Shown: positions 17,893-27,001, counted from the first letter of the stretch. The stretch is DNA of 64,000 nt from Salinicola salarius (GCF_003206135.1 NZ_PZJT01000009.1:121387-185386); one strand, 5' to 3'. Program-made: numbers and translations. Notes: a model not told the origin generated them from the sequence alone.

Positions 17893-19287
17893 ATGCAGGC
17901 ATTCTTCGTCATCGCGTATATCGTACTGATGGTCGTCATCGGGCTCTACTTCTCGCGACGCAAGGTCCACGACGATACCGACTTCATCGTGGCGGGGCGT
18001 TCGCTCTCCACCCTGGTGCTCACCGCGACGCTGCTGGCCACCTTCGTGGGATCTGGCTCGATCGTCGGCGGCGCCAGCTTCGTGTTCCAGCACGGCCCGG
18101 GCGCGGCGATCTTCTTCTTCGCCGGCACGCCGATCGCCGCGCTGGTGGTCTACTTCCTGCTGGCGCGCAAGATGCGCCGCTCGCGGGCGACCACCATTCC
18201 CGGTCTGATCGAGGAGCGGTTCGGGCCCACGGCGCGCTCGATCGCCTCGCTGATCATCCTGCTGGCCTACGTCGGCATCGTCTCGTACCAGTTCACCGGA
18301 GCGGGGCAGGCGCTCAACCTGGCGTTCGGCCTGCCGGTGTGGCAGGGCGTGGTGATCGCCGCGCTGGTGATGATCGGTCTGGCGACCATGGGCGGCCTGG
18401 TCTCGGTGGCTTACACCGACTATCTGAGCGCCGTGATCATTTTCGGCAGCATGCTGATCGCCGCGCCGCTGGTACTGACCCGGTTGGGCGGATTGGACGG
18501 CATGATGGATGCGTTGCCGGCGACGCATCACACGCTGCTGGGCGGTCTGTCGCCCTGGCAGGCGCTGGGTTACTTCCTGCCGCTGTTTCTGCTGATTCTG
18601 GGCGACCAGAACCTGTTCCAGCGCTTCGCCGCCGCGCGGGATCCGGCCACGGCCAAGAAAGCCGCCATGGGCCTGGTGATCGCCTCGATCGTCTGTACCG
18701 GCCTGATTACCCTGTTGGTCTGCGCGACGCGAGTCATGTATCCGGATATCACTCCCTCGACCGCGATGATGACGTTGGCTCGGGAAGGTTTGCCCACGGT
18801 CGTCGGCGGACTGCTGCTGGCCTCTCTCGTGGCGCTGCTGCTGACCACCGGCAACAGCTACCTGCTCTCGGCATCCGCCAGTCTGACCCAGGACATCCTC
18901 GGCGGGCTGCTGAAAATGCAGATCGCCCCCGGCAAAGCCCTGATGGTCAACCGGCTGACCGTGGTCGGGCTGGGCATTCTGGCCTGGGTCCTGGGCGCCT
19001 TCTTCCCCAGCGTGCTGGCCATGCAGATGTACTCCTATGGCATGTACGGTGCCGCGATCACCCCGGTCTTCCTGGCCGCGCTGCTATGGCCGCGTGCGAC
19101 CCCTGCCGGCGCGCTGGCGGCGATGATCGTTGGTGGCGTGATGACGCTGGTGTGGGAGATCGCGCTGGGCAAGCCGATGGGCTGGAACAGCGTGCTGGTG
19201 GCGATGCCGTTGGCGGCGGTGACGTTGATCGGTGTCAGCCTGGCGAGCCGGCCGCGATTGGCGTCAACGGCGGCATCTAGCCAATAG
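17893..19287 (+). CDS. Sodium:solute symporter (SSS family)
   Basis: A 464-residue inner-membrane transporter with about 13 hydrophobic segments. The first segment is FFVIAYIVLMVVIGLYFSRR, followed by DTDFIVAGRSLSTLVLTATLLATFVGSGSIVG, the classical SSS signature region. YLSAVIIFGSML and GDQNLFQRFAAARDP are further landmarks. AGGAGG lies 8 bases upstream of the ATG at 17893; the frame is open further upstream, but that part overlaps the amidohydrolase in another frame and is not coding. Its pairing with the amidohydrolase suggests uptake of the same compound. Confidence 0.9.
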   Translation: MQAFFVIAYIVLMVVIGLYFSRRKVHDDTDFIVAGRSLSTLVLTATLLATFVGSGSIVGGASFVFQHGPGAAIFFFAGTPIAALVVYFLLARKMRRSRATTIPGLIEERFGPTARSIASLIILLAYVGIVSYQFTGAGQALNLAFGLPVWQGVVIAALVMIGLATMGGLVSVAYTDYLSAVIIFGSMLIAAPLVLTRLGGLDGMMDALPATHHTLLGGLSPWQALGYFLPLFLLILGDQNLFQRFAAARDPATAKKAAMGLVIASIVCTGLITLLVCATRVMYPDITPSTAMMTLAREGLPTVVGGLLLASLVALLLTTGNSYLLSASASLTQDILGGLLKMQIAPGKALMVNRLTVVGLGILAWVLGAFFPSVLAMQMYSYGMYGAAITPVFLAALLWPRATPAGALAAMIVGGVMTLVWEIALGKPMGWNSVLVAMPLAAVTLIGVSLASRPRLASTAASSQ

Positions 19288-19327
19288 CCCATGCCACACG
19301 ATTGGATGCAATTTGGAAGTCACGTCT

Positions 19328-19353
19328 CGAGCCGGCCCGATTGGGCCGGCTCG
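19328..19353. terminator. Bidirectional hairpin between convergent symporter and sitD
   Basis: CGAGCCGGCCC (19328-19338), loop GATT, GGGCCGGCTCG (19343-19353) give a perfect 11 bp stem in the 73 bp gap between two convergent genes. Confidence 0.6.
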
Positions 19354-19360
19354 TGGCGTT

Positions 19361-20206
19361 TCAAGGCGTCGCGTCCGCTTCTCTTCTCGCCGTACGCCGG
19401 TTGGAAACGACGAAGGCAATGCCGAAAACGATCGAGAACAGCAGCACGATGGTCGGGGCCGGCGCGCTGTCGATGAAGAACGAGAGATAGACGCCGAGAA
19501 AGGCGATGACTGCGGACAGCATCACCGAGAGCAGCAGCATGGTGGCGAAGCGCCGGGCCAGCAGGAAGGCGATGGCGCCGGGCGCGATCAGTAGCGCGAT
19601 GGCGAGGATGATCCCGGCGGCTTTCAGGGCGCCGACGATGGTCAGCGAGATCAGGCAGAGCAGGCCGTAGTGCAGTGCCCGGGTTCGCAGGCCCACTGCC
19701 CGGGCCTGGGTCGGGTCGAAGGCGTGGAGCAGAAAGTCCTTCCATTTCAGGCCGATGACGCCGACGGTGGCCAGGGCGATCAGCGCCGATTCCAGAATGT
19801 CGCGCCAGCCGACCCCGAGGATGTCGCCGAACAGAATGTGGTCGAGATGCACCGTCGTCTGGATCTTGACGTAGAGCACCAGGCCGGCGCCGAACATGCC
19901 GGCGTAGACGATGCCCATCACCGTGTCCTGCTTGATCCGGCTGTTCTCCTCGAGGAAGCCGGTCGCGACGGCGCAGAACATGCCGGCGACGAAGGCGCCG
20001 ATGGCGTAGGGAATGCCGACGAGATAGGCAATCACCACGCCCGGGAAGACGGCGTGGGAGATGGCATCCCCCATCAGCGACCAGCCCTTGAGCACCAGGA
20101 AGCAGGAGAGCAGGGCCATCGGTACGGTGACCAGCACGGCGATGATCATGGCGTTGACCATGAAACCGAACTGGAACGGCATCAACAGCGTATCGAGCCA
20201 GCTCAT
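19361..20206 (-). CDS. sitD: Manganese/iron-type metal ABC transporter permease
   Basis: A 281-residue ABC-3 family permease with about eight membrane segments. Landmarks are LVLKGWSLMGDAISHAVFPGVVIAYLVG near residue 40, VMGIVYAGMFGAGLVLY, and IVGALKAAGIILAIALLIAPGAIAFLL near 195. It is the last gene of the four-gene operon and overlaps sitC by four bases. Two different permeases in one metal operon is the Sit/Yfe arrangement (Mn2+ and Fe2+ uptake) rather than the one-permease Znu arrangement. Confidence 0.88.
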   Translation of the reverse strand: MSWLDTLLMPFQFGFMVNAMIIAVLVTVPMALLSCFLVLKGWSLMGDAISHAVFPGVVIAYLVGIPYAIGAFVAGMFCAVATGFLEENSRIKQDTVMGIVYAGMFGAGLVLYVKIQTTVHLDHILFGDILGVGWRDILESALIALATVGVIGLKWKDFLLHAFDPTQARAVGLRTRALHYGLLCLISLTIVGALKAAGIILAIALLIAPGAIAFLLARRFATMLLLSVMLSAVIAFLGVYLSFFIDSAPAPTIVLLFSIVFGIAFVVSNRRTARREADATP

Positions 20207-21147
20207 GGACGCGGCTCCTCGTCGGGTTCTTGCGATTCTGATAGAGGCGCTGACGATAGCGGTTGGCGTGCTGGCTCACGAGCCAGCGACGCCGCGGCAC
20301 GACGTCTTGCCGCCAGCATCCCGTGCTTGGGCGCGAACACGAACGCCATGAGGAAGATCGTCGTCTGCAGCACCACGATGATGCCGCCGGTGGCGCCGTC
20401 GAGGAAGTAACTGGCGTAGGCGCCGACGAAGCTGGTCAGCGTGCCGATCGCCACCGCGATGATCAGCAGTCGCGGGAAACGATCGCTCAGCAGGTAGGCC
20501 GTGGCTCCCGGGGTGATGACCATGCAGATCACCAGAAACGCGCCCACCGTCTGCAGTGCCGCGACGGTCGATGCCGCCAGCAGGGTGAAGAACAGGATCT
20601 TGAGCGCGGTGGGATTGAGCCCGATCGAGCGGGCGTGGCTCTCGTCGAAGAACGTCACCATCAGATCCTTCCACTTGGCCAGCAGGATGACCAGCGACAC
20701 CACGCCGATCGCCACCAGCTGCAGCGTGTCGGCGGGCGTAATCGCCAGGATGTTGCCGAGCACGATGGTCTGGATATTCACCGAGGTCGGCGACAGCGAC
20801 ACCATGAACAGCCCCAGACCGAAGAACGAGCTGAAGATCAGCCCAATGATGACGTCCTCTTTCAGCTTGCTGCGCTGATTGAGAAACAGCATCGCCGCCG
20901 AGGCGAGCCCGCCGGCAAGGAAGGCGCCGAGTGAAAACGGCAGCCCCAGCATGTAGGCGCCGGCGACACCGGGCACGATCGAATGCGATAGCGCATCGCC
21001 GATCAGCGACCACCCCTTGAGCATCAGGTAGCAGGAGAGAAACGCGCAGACGCCGCCGACCAGCGCCGACACCCACATCGCGTTGCGCATGTAGCCATAG
21101 CCGAAGGGCTCCAGCAGCAGGCCGGAAGGCATGAGCAGGGCTTCCAT
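20203..21147 (-). CDS. sitC: Manganese/iron-type metal ABC transporter permease
   Basis: A 314-residue ABC-3 permease. It shares the family core CYLMLKGWSLIGDALSHSIVPGVAGAYMLGLPFSLGAF near residue 40 and VGAFLVICMVITPGATAYLLSD near 215. The C-terminal 40 residues (AARRRAAASLAREPARQP and on) are a charged tail absent from the partner permease. The start overlaps the ATPase stop by one base (TGATG), so translation is coupled. Confidence 0.88.
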   Translation of the reverse strand: MEALLMPSGLLLEPFGYGYMRNAMWVSALVGGVCAFLSCYLMLKGWSLIGDALSHSIVPGVAGAYMLGLPFSLGAFLAGGLASAAMLFLNQRSKLKEDVIIGLIFSSFFGLGLFMVSLSPTSVNIQTIVLGNILAITPADTLQLVAIGVVSLVILLAKWKDLMVTFFDESHARSIGLNPTALKILFFTLLAASTVAALQTVGAFLVICMVITPGATAYLLSDRFPRLLIIAVAIGTLTSFVGAYASYFLDGATGGIIVVLQTTIFLMAFVFAPKHGMLAARRRAAASLAREPARQPLSSAPLSESQEPDEEPRP

Positions 21148-22082
21148 CAGCGGGGGCCTCCCTCGCCGCCTTGGCGTCGCGCGGCGATGCCGTTCTGCAG
21201 CACCAGCGGTCGCTCGTCGTCGGTGAACACGCCCACGGCGTGGGGTGACGCGCCGGTCGGCTGGGATTGATCGAGCACGAAATGGCGCAGCACGCCGCCG
21301 AAGGCACGTTCCAGGTTACGCTGGGTGAAGATCTCGTCGGTGGGACCGTAGGCGAGTACCGTGCCCTTGATCATCACCGTCCGGTCGCAGAACTCCGGCA
21401 CCGAGCCGAGGTTGTGGGTCGAGACCAGCATCACGCGGCCCTCGGCGCGCAGCTCGCGCAGCAGCTGAATGATCTGGTCTTCGGTCTGGACGTCGACGCC
21501 GGTGAACGGCTCGTCGAGCAGGATCACCCGGCTATCCTGGGCCAGCGCGCGGGCCAGGAAGACGCGCTTCTTCTGGCCGCCGGAGAGCTCGCCGATCTGG
21601 CGCTGACGGAACTCGCTCATGTTGACGCGTGCCAGCGCGGTGGCGACCGCCTCGTGGTCGGCGCGTTTGGGGATCCGCAGCATCCCCATGTGGCCGTAGC
21701 GCCCCATCATCACCACGTCCTCGACCAGCACCGGGAAGTTCCAGTCCACCTCTTCCGACTGCGGCACGTAGGCGATCAGGTTGCGTTTGAGTGCTTCGCG
21801 CGCTGGCAGGCCCAGCACGCGTATCTCGCCCCGGGCCAGACGCACGAAGCCCATGATCGCCTTGAACAGCGTCGATTTGCCGGAACCGTTCACGCCCACC
21901 AGCGCGGTGATCGTGCCGGTGGGAATCTCGAAGCTGGTATCGCGCAGCGCGGTATGACCGTTGCGGTAGGTCACGGCGGCATCGACGACGCGGATACCGG
22001 CGCCGGCCTTTTCACGATCGACGGATATCTGCTCGGGACCGGCGAATGTCGTCCCGGCCATCGTGCCGGCATGCCTCGTCAT
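21147..22082 (-). CDS. sitB: Manganese/iron-type metal ABC transporter ATP-binding protein
   Basis: A 311-residue ATPase. Walker [10 protein letters not shown] is near residue 66, signature [15 protein letters not shown] near 165, and Walker [13 protein letters not shown] follows. The start at 22082 ([10 protein letters not shown]) overlaps the sitA stop by four bases; the frame is open much further upstream but there it runs against sitA and is not coding. A C-terminal 40-residue extension follows [24 protein letters not shown], as in YfeB/SitB. Confidence 0.88.
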   Translation of the reverse strand: MTRHAGTMAGTTFAGPEQISVDREKAGAGIRVVDAAVTYRNGHTALRDTSFEIPTGTITALVGVNGSGKSTLFKAIMGFVRLARGEIRVLGLPAREALKRNLIAYVPQSEEVDWNFPVLVEDVVMMGRYGHMGMLRIPKRADHEAVATALARVNMSEFRQRQIGELSGGQKKRVFLARALAQDSRVILLDEPFTGVDVQTEDQIIQLLRELRAEGRVMLVSTHNLGSVPEFCDRTVMIKGTVLAYGPTDEIFTQRNLERAFGGVLRHFVLDQSQPTGASPHAVGVFTDDERPLVLQNGIAARRQGGEGGPR

Positions 22083-23014
22083 GATGAAGCCCCTCGGGTC
22101 AGGCCTTTCACGATCGTCTCCGAAGTGACGCGCAGCAGGTCGATATAGGTCGGCACCGGGCCGTTGGGTTCGCTGAGGGAGTCGACGTAGAGCACGCCGC
22201 CATAACGGGTGCCGGTCTCGCGGGCGACCTGCTGCGCCGGTTTGTCGGAAACCGTGCTCTCGCTGAAGATCGCCGGAATATCGTTGGCGCGGATCACATC
22301 GATGACCTTGCGAACCTGCTGTGGCGTGCCCTGCTGATCGGCGTTGATCGGCCACAGATAGCGCTCGCGCAGGCCGAAATCCCGCGCCAGATAGGAGAAC
22401 GCGCCTTCGCTCGTCACCAGCCAGCGATCCTGCTCCGGGATCCGCGCCAGCGACTCGCGGATGGGCGCGACGGCGGCTTCGATCTCGTGCTTGTAGCGCT
22501 CGGCGTTGTTGCGGTAGATCTCGGCATTGGCGGGGTCGTGCTCGACGAACGCATCGCGGATGTTGTCGACGTAGATCAACGCGCTCGTCGGCGACATCCA
22601 CGCATGCGGGTTGGGCTTGCCATCGTAGGGGCCCTCGGCGATGCCGATCGGCTCGATGCCATCAGACACGACGACGCTCGGGACATCGCTGAGATTGCGG
22701 AAGAAGCGTTCGAACCAGCGCTCCAGATCGAGCCCGTTCCACAGGATCATGTCCGCATCCTGGGCGCGGAGGATGTCGCGCGGCGTCGGCGCGTAATTGT
22801 GGATCTCGGCGCCCGGCCGTGTGATCGACTCGACGATGACCGCGTCCCCGGCCACGTTCTGCGCCATGTCCGCGATCACCGTGAAGGTGGTCACGGCCTT
22901 GAACTTGTCCTGGCTCACGTCTTTCCCGGTGTCCTGCGCGCTGGCGGACATCGACAGCAAAACCAGCGCGGCGGTCGCCAGGAGCATCCAGCGGCGGTGC
23001 ATCAGCCTCGGCAT
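22079..23014 (-). CDS. sitA: Manganese/iron-type metal ABC transporter substrate-binding protein
   Basis: A 311-residue periplasmic cluster A-I metal-binding protein with a Sec signal ([21 protein letters not shown]). Metal ligands can be placed: His in [13 protein letters not shown], His in [10 protein letters not shown], Glu in [13 protein letters not shown], and Asp in YVDSLSE. A Glu rather than His at the third position is the pattern of Mn/Fe-binding members (compare the zinc protein at 58780-59742, which has His there). AGGAAAG precedes the ATG at 23014. It heads the sitABCD operon. Confidence 0.88.
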   Translation of the reverse strand: MPRLMHRRWMLLATAALVLLSMSASAQDTGKDVSQDKFKAVTTFTVIADMAQNVAGDAVIVESITRPGAEIHNYAPTPRDILRAQDADMILWNGLDLERWFERFFRNLSDVPSVVVSDGIEPIGIAEGPYDGKPNPHAWMSPTSALIYVDNIRDAFVEHDPANAEIYRNNAERYKHEIEAAVAPIRESLARIPEQDRWLVTSEGAFSYLARDFGLRERYLWPINADQQGTPQQVRKVIDVIRANDIPAIFSESTVSDKPAQQVARETGTRYGGVLYVDSLSEPNGPVPTYIDLLRVTSETIVKGLTRGASS

Positions 23015-23120
23015 ATGACTTTCCTCGATCGACAGGGAAACGGCGGCAGAGCCGCGGATTCGATATCGTCCGCTATTGCGTTGCTTCGATAGCGAACCGT
23101 TAGCACGATTGCTTTTTATA

Positions 23121-23147
23121 CCTTGGTTAAACAGTATTCCCTTGGTT
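23121..23147 (-). promoter_or_regulatory. Paired octamers upstream of sitA, candidate metalloregulator operator
   Basis: CCTTGGTT occurs at 23121-23128 and again at 23140-23147 (AACCAAGG on the sitA strand), start-to-start distance 19 bases, about two helical turns. A TATAAA sequence lies immediately downstream on the sitA strand (around 23115-23120), so the pair would flank the -35 region. The regulator (MntR, Fur or other) cannot be named from sequence. Confidence 0.4.
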
Positions 23148-23282
23148 TCGATGTATAGCACTGGTTGATTCGGCTGTGAAGTCGAGCAACGGCGACAAAC
23201 GCAAAGGACAGACGCAAAAAGAAGAACGAGGCGAGACAAGAAGTGGGGCGGGGAAAGTCATCAAGCCGGCACAGCGCCGGTA

Positions 23283-23329
23283 AAAGAAAGAGCCGGTAAA
23301 GGGGGGGCAATAAAGAAAGAGCCGGTAAA
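23283..23329. repeat. Two-copy direct repeat with 29 bp period
   Basis: AAAGAAAGAGCCGGTAAA is present at 23283-23300 and exactly again at 23312-23329, with a further partial GCCGGTAAA at 23276-23284 and a run of seven G between the copies. It lies between the HAD gene's 3' end and the sitA promoter region. The remainder of 23015-23376 shows no gene. Confidence 0.7.
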
Positions 23330-23376
23330 ACATAGAAGCGCGCGCTGGGTAACGCACGCCCCGCAAGAATCGAAGT

Positions 23377-24003
23377 TCAGAGCTGTGCCAGCAGCTGCCG
23401 GCAATCCTGATGATGCCAATCGGCGAGTGCCGGCCAGCGGTTCTCCGCCACGTTGACCAGAATCGTGCAGGTACCGGCGGCCCGACCACATTCAAGATCC
23501 AGCCGGCTGTCGCCCACCATCACGACCTGCGAGGGCGCCACTTGCCAGCGGCGGATGAAATGATCGAGCCCGCCGGCGTGCGGCTTGGGCGGCGCCTCGT
23601 CGCGACCGAGCACCTCGTCGGCGGCAAAACAGTCGCCCAGGCCGATCGCTTCCAGCGTGATGTGCGCCAGCTCCTTGGCGTTGCGGGTCAGAATGCCGAG
23701 GCGGCAGCCGCGCTCGCAGAGCGCCTGAACCAGTTCGACCGCGCCGGTCGCGGCGGTGGAACGCATGGCGAGTGCGCGTTCGTGCTCGAGCAGCCAGGCG
23801 TGCTTGGCGTCGTACTCGGCGGCGGGCAGCGTCTCCAGGTGATACAGAATATCGGCGCCATCCGGGATCTCCAGCTTGCGCCGGATCGCCGGGAAGTCAT
23901 GCACGCCGACGGTCAGCGTGCCATCCATGTCGAAGACCCAGTGGGTCAGGCGAGCAAGGTTGACGCTGGGGGAATTTGCATCCGTGGCGTTCGATAGCGT
24001 CAT
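23377..24003 (-). CDS. HAD-superfamily hydrolase (phosphoglycolate-phosphatase-like)
   Basis: A 208-residue HAD-IA hydrolase. Motif I is HWVFDMDGTLT near residue 21, motif II LGILTRNAKE (Thr), motif III KPHAGGLDHFI (Lys) and motif IV MVGDSRLDLECG (GDxxxD). The cap between motifs I and II is about 65 residues. This fits a small-molecule phosphatase, perhaps of the Gph type; the substrate is unknown. The start at 24003 has AGAGG upstream; an upstream in-frame Met at 24120 adds 39 residues with no family match. Confidence 0.85.
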   Translation of the reverse strand: MTLSNATDANSPSVNLARLTHWVFDMDGTLTVGVHDFPAIRRKLEIPDGADILYHLETLPAAEYDAKHAWLLEHERALAMRSTAATGAVELVQALCERGCRLGILTRNAKELAHITLEAIGLGDCFAADEVLGRDEAPPKPHAGGLDHFIRRWQVAPSQVVMVGDSRLDLECGRAAGTCTILVNVAENRWPALADWHHQDCRQLLAQL

Positions 24004-24196
24004 GGCAGCCTCTTCTGATGAGGGATCGATCGTGCCCATCTTCGCATGCCGAAGCCGGTCTGCGTCGAATGTGTTCGAATACTGGGGGTTCTCATGTTCC
24101 GTATTCGCGCCGACGCTCACGTTCCCGGCAAGCCGTGGCCCGAGCTATATGTGGTAGCAGCGAGTGCTATCATTGATATCATCCATGGGAGGTCTC

Positions 24197-24439
24197 ATGG
24201 CATCGATCACTATCCGTAACCTGGACGAGCAATTGAAGGCTCAGCTCCGCATGCAGGCGGCCAGCCATGGTCATTCCATGGAAGAAGAGGCGCGTATCAT
24301 TCGGCGTGGTGCCCTGAGTCGGGCGCCACAGGAAGGCCTGGGAAGCCGTATACGGAGGCGGTTTGGCGAAGCGAAGGGCGTCGAACTGGAATTGCCGAAC
24401 CGGTCCGACAGACCGCGCGACCCAGGACTCGACACATGA
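24197..24439 (+). CDS. FitA-like ribbon-helix-helix antitoxin
   Basis: An 80-residue protein. MASITIRNLDEQLKAQLRMQAASHGHSMEEEARIIRRGAL is the typical FitA/Arc-type ribbon-helix-helix DNA-binding N terminus, followed by a basic tail that normally wraps the toxin. GGGAGG precedes the ATG by 6 bases. Its last codons overlap the start of a broken PIN toxin by four bases. Because the toxin is disrupted, this is probably an orphan antitoxin. Confidence 0.85.
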   Translation: MASITIRNLDEQLKAQLRMQAASHGHSMEEEARIIRRGALSRAPQEGLGSRIRRRFGEAKGVELELPNRSDRPRDPGLDT

Positions 24440-24690
24440 TCCTGCTGGATACCAACGTGCTCTCCGAGCTGATGCGGCCCGCGCCGGACTTGCGGGTCGT
24501 CGAGTGGCTGGATCGCTAGAATGCGGACGCGGTGACGATCTGCTCGATCACCGTCGCGGAAATCCTCTACGGTATCGAACGGTTGCCCGAGGGCAGGCGC
24601 AAGCGTGATTTCTCGGCAATGGCGGCGGCCATGTTCGAGGAAGATTTCGCCGGCCGTATTCTTCCGTTCGATAGCGGGCCGCGGCTTACG
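24436..24690 (+). pseudogene. FitB/VapC-like PIN-domain toxin, disrupted
   Basis: The frame starts MILLDTNVLSELMRPAPD, the PIN-domain opening with its first catalytic Asp, but meets an in-frame TAG at codon 28, just after VVEWLDR. The same frame continues with family sequence TICSITVAEILYGIERLPEG (second acidic residue) and FAGRILPFDSG, then loses all similarity; the C-terminal third with the remaining acidic residues is missing. TAG in place of CAG at the family's usual Gln would be a single change. The gene is dead in two ways. Confidence 0.8.
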
Positions 24691-24903
24691 AGCGGCCATT
24701 GCGATAGCGCATGGGCGCTGGTGCGATTCGGTTGCCTGAAGTCACCGCACTCAGGGCTTCTCTCTCCCGAAACATCTCCACTATCCGCTGCTGGGCGATG
24801 CCGATGGCGCGACTGGACGAAGATCGATTACCGGCGAGCCTGGTGGATCGCCACGCGGGTTATTGAGTTCGAGATGGATGGCGGAACAACAAGGACAACA
24901 TCG

Positions 24904-25935
24904 ATGAAGACATTCTTTCACGACGATCAACTGTTGCACCAACCGCAGATCTATTTCTCGCGCGGCAAGATGCGCAAGCCCCAGGAAGTGCGCGACCGCG
25001 CCGAACATTTGCTGGCGGCGGCCAGGCGGCTCGGCTTCGAGACTCAGGCACCCAAGGACCACGGAGTCGCGCCGCTGCGGGCGGTGCATTCGCTGCCGTA
25101 TCTGCGCTTTCTCGAGAGCGCCTATCGGCGCTGGCACGATGTCAGCGAGAACGGGGGCGAAGATTGGGGCGAGGAGGTGATCTCCAGCATCTTCGTGCGT
25201 TCGCCCAACGCGCTGCGCGGAATCCTCGCCGAGGCCGCGCGCTATCTGGCGGATGGCAGCGCGCCGGTGGGCAAGCACACCTGGCAGGCCGCCTACTGGG
25301 CGGCACAGAGCGCGGTGGCCGGGGCCGAAACGCTGCTGGCGGGCGACCGCTTCGCCTATACGCTGTCGCGCCCGCCGGGGCACCACGCCGGCATCGACTC
25401 CGCCGGGGGCTTTTGCTTTCTCAACAACGCCGCCATTGCCGCGCAGCATCTGACCTCACGCTATCCGCGCGTCGTCGTGCTGGACACCGACATGCATCAC
25501 GGTCAGGGCGTGCAGGAGATCTTCTACGAGCGCGATGACGTCATGTACATCTCGATCCATGGCGACACCACCAACTTCTACCCGGCGGTCACCGGCTTCG
25601 AGAACGAGCGCGGGCGCGGCGCGGGGCTGGGTTACAACCTCAATTTGCCGATGCCCCACGGCTCCCCGGAAGCGGTGTTCTTCGACCGCCTCGAAGAAGC
25701 CTGCCAGGCCATCCGCCTGTTCGAACCGGACGCGCTGGTACTGGCGCTGGGCTTCGATATCCACGAGAAGGACCCCCAGGCCAGGGTGTCGGTCTCCACG
25801 CCGGGCTTCGGCCAGCTTGGGTGCGAGATCTCCGGTCTCGGGTTACCAACGCTGATCGTGCAGGAGGGCGGCTACTACCTGGAAGGGCTCGAAGCCAACG
25901 CAGTGAGCTTCTTCGAGGGGTTGTTGGAGCGCTGA
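24904..25935 (+). CDS. Acetylpolyamine aminohydrolase / class II histone deacetylase-like protein
   Basis: A 343-residue zinc deacetylase, the length of bacterial acetylpolyamine amidohydrolases. RPPGHHAGIDSAGGFCFLNNAAIAA near residue 157 holds the catalytic His pair. VVLDTDMHHGQGVQEIFY near 195 holds the Zn-binding Asp and His, ALGFDIHEKDPQA near 282 the second Zn-binding Asp, and QEGGYYLEGL the closing loop. An N-terminal FHDDQLLHQPQIYFSRG insert, which forms the dimer-dependent polyamine tunnel in characterised enzymes, is present. Likely role: removing acetyl groups from polyamines or related amides in the cytoplasm. AAGGA precedes the ATG. The 24691-24903 stretch before it holds no supportable gene. 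Confidence 0.9.
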   Translation: MKTFFHDDQLLHQPQIYFSRGKMRKPQEVRDRAEHLLAAARRLGFETQAPKDHGVAPLRAVHSLPYLRFLESAYRRWHDVSENGGEDWGEEVISSIFVRSPNALRGILAEAARYLADGSAPVGKHTWQAAYWAAQSAVAGAETLLAGDRFAYTLSRPPGHHAGIDSAGGFCFLNNAAIAAQHLTSRYPRVVVLDTDMHHGQGVQEIFYERDDVMYISIHGDTTNFYPAVTGFENERGRGAGLGYNLNLPMPHGSPEAVFFDRLEEACQAIRLFEPDALVLALGFDIHEKDPQARVSVSTPGFGQLGCEISGLGLPTLIVQEGGYYLEGLEANAVSFFEGLLER

Positions 25936-25960
25936 CAGATTGGTTTCGTAAGATAGCCGC

Positions 25961-26581
25961 CTAGAGATTCTGCGCCCGGAAATCCCTCGATCGGTCGATC
26001 TCGTCGCCGGCGACCATGAAGCGGCCGTGGCCACGGTAGTGGAGCGTCCGGGGGAGTTCGATAGAGGTGTCGACGTGGGCCTTGACGATTTCCCAGATGA
26101 ACAGCTCATGGCGGTCAATCTGGCTGTCGTCGACCAGCCGGCATTCGAAGCTGGCGTAACATTCTTCCACCAGCGGCGCGGAGACGATCTCGCCTGACAC
26201 CGGCGTCAGCCCGAAGGCGTCGAACTTGTCGAGTTCGTCGCCATCGCTGTTGCCCACGCCTACCACGGCATCGACGAGTTCCAGCGTCGGCACGTTGATC
26301 GTGCATTCTCGGCTTTCCCGCACCAGCCGGTGGCTATGGTTGCCGGCGCTGATCAGGCAGCCGAAGTGGGCCGGCGAGAAGCCGAGCATCATGTGCCAGC
26401 CCATCACCATCAGATTGCGTTCGCCCTGCCACTGAGAACCGACCAGTACGATCGGCCCGGTTTCCAGGTGGCAGCGGCATTGATCCAGCGGGAAGTCGGT
26501 TCTGTTTGGTCTCAAGAGTGGTGCCTTTTTGCCGATACGGTGGTTCCAGCATAGATCACCGGCGTCGATGTTCACCGGCAT
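25961..26581 (-). CDS. Flavin reductase-like protein (FMN-binding split barrel)
   Basis: A 206-residue protein of the flavin reductase / DIM6-NTAB family. PIVLVGSQWQGERNLMVMGWHMMLGFSPAHFGC near residue 45 is the FMN-binding strand-loop, followed by RECTINVPTLELVDAVVGVGNSDG and FECRLVDD. Members reduce flavin or bind FMN with unknown partners. No strong ribosome site precedes the ATG at 26581. It converges with the deacetylase gene (25 bp gap). Confidence 0.85.
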   Translation of the reverse strand: MPVNIDAGDLCWNHRIGKKAPLLRPNRTDFPLDQCRCHLETGPIVLVGSQWQGERNLMVMGWHMMLGFSPAHFGCLISAGNHSHRLVRESRECTINVPTLELVDAVVGVGNSDGDELDKFDAFGLTPVSGEIVSAPLVEECYASFECRLVDDSQIDRHELFIWEIVKAHVDTSIELPRTLHYRGHGRFMVAGDEIDRSRDFRAQNL

Positions 26582-26727
26582 CTGTGATTACAGAAATCCG
26601 TGATCACTGACATCGATGACTCGTATATCGGCTATCGATGCCTTCAATTTTTAGTCACATTCGTGTGGTTCTATCCTAGCTGCCATCCCCCCGGACGACA
26701 GGCACCCCCGACTCAAGGAGAAGCAGC

Positions 26728-26937
26728 GTGAAGATTTCAGGGCGCATCAAGGCGTTGATCGTTATGGCAGTGGTTGTCTACGTGCTCGCGCACGTGGTGC
26801 GTGCCATGCTGATGACGCTGGTCCGCTCGAATGCGCTGCTTCATCCTTCGCGCCCATCGCCGAGAGTGTCGCGACCCACGTCCCGGCACGGCGAGCGTGA
26901 TGATGTCGAAACGCTGAAGCAGTGCACGCGCTGCTGA
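26728..26937 (+). CDS. Small membrane protein ending in a CxxC motif
   Basis: A 69-residue product read from a GTG at 26728 with AAGGAG 9 bases upstream. One hydrophobic segment (KALIVMAVVVYVLAHVVRAMLMTL, about 9-32) is followed by an arginine-rich tail and a terminal QCTRC. A solid terminator 32 bases after the stop supports expression. I do not recognise the family; the end looks like the first half of a zinc ribbon, as in PP0621-type proteins, but it stops there, so it may be a truncated member. Confidence 0.55.
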   Translation: MKISGRIKALIVMAVVVYVLAHVVRAMLMTLVRSNALLHPSRPSPRVSRPTSRHGERDDVETLKQCTRC

Positions 26938-26968
26938 CGCACGCGATCTCGACACATCGGTATCCGCG

Positions 26969-27001
26969 AACCCGGCCGCTCAGGCCGGGTTCGTTTTTTT
27001 G
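26969..27001 (+). terminator. Rho-independent terminator
   Basis: AACCCGGCC (26969-26977), a five-base loop and GGCCGGGTT form a 9 bp stem followed by CG and a run of seven T. It terminates the small membrane-protein transcript. Confidence 0.88.

Noticed and set aside
24690..24815. A coherent-looking minus-strand reading (IAQQRIVEMFREREALSAVT)
   Set aside because: Only about 40 codons, no start, and no family I can name. It could be a gene relic replacing the toxin's C terminus, but the evidence is too thin to list.
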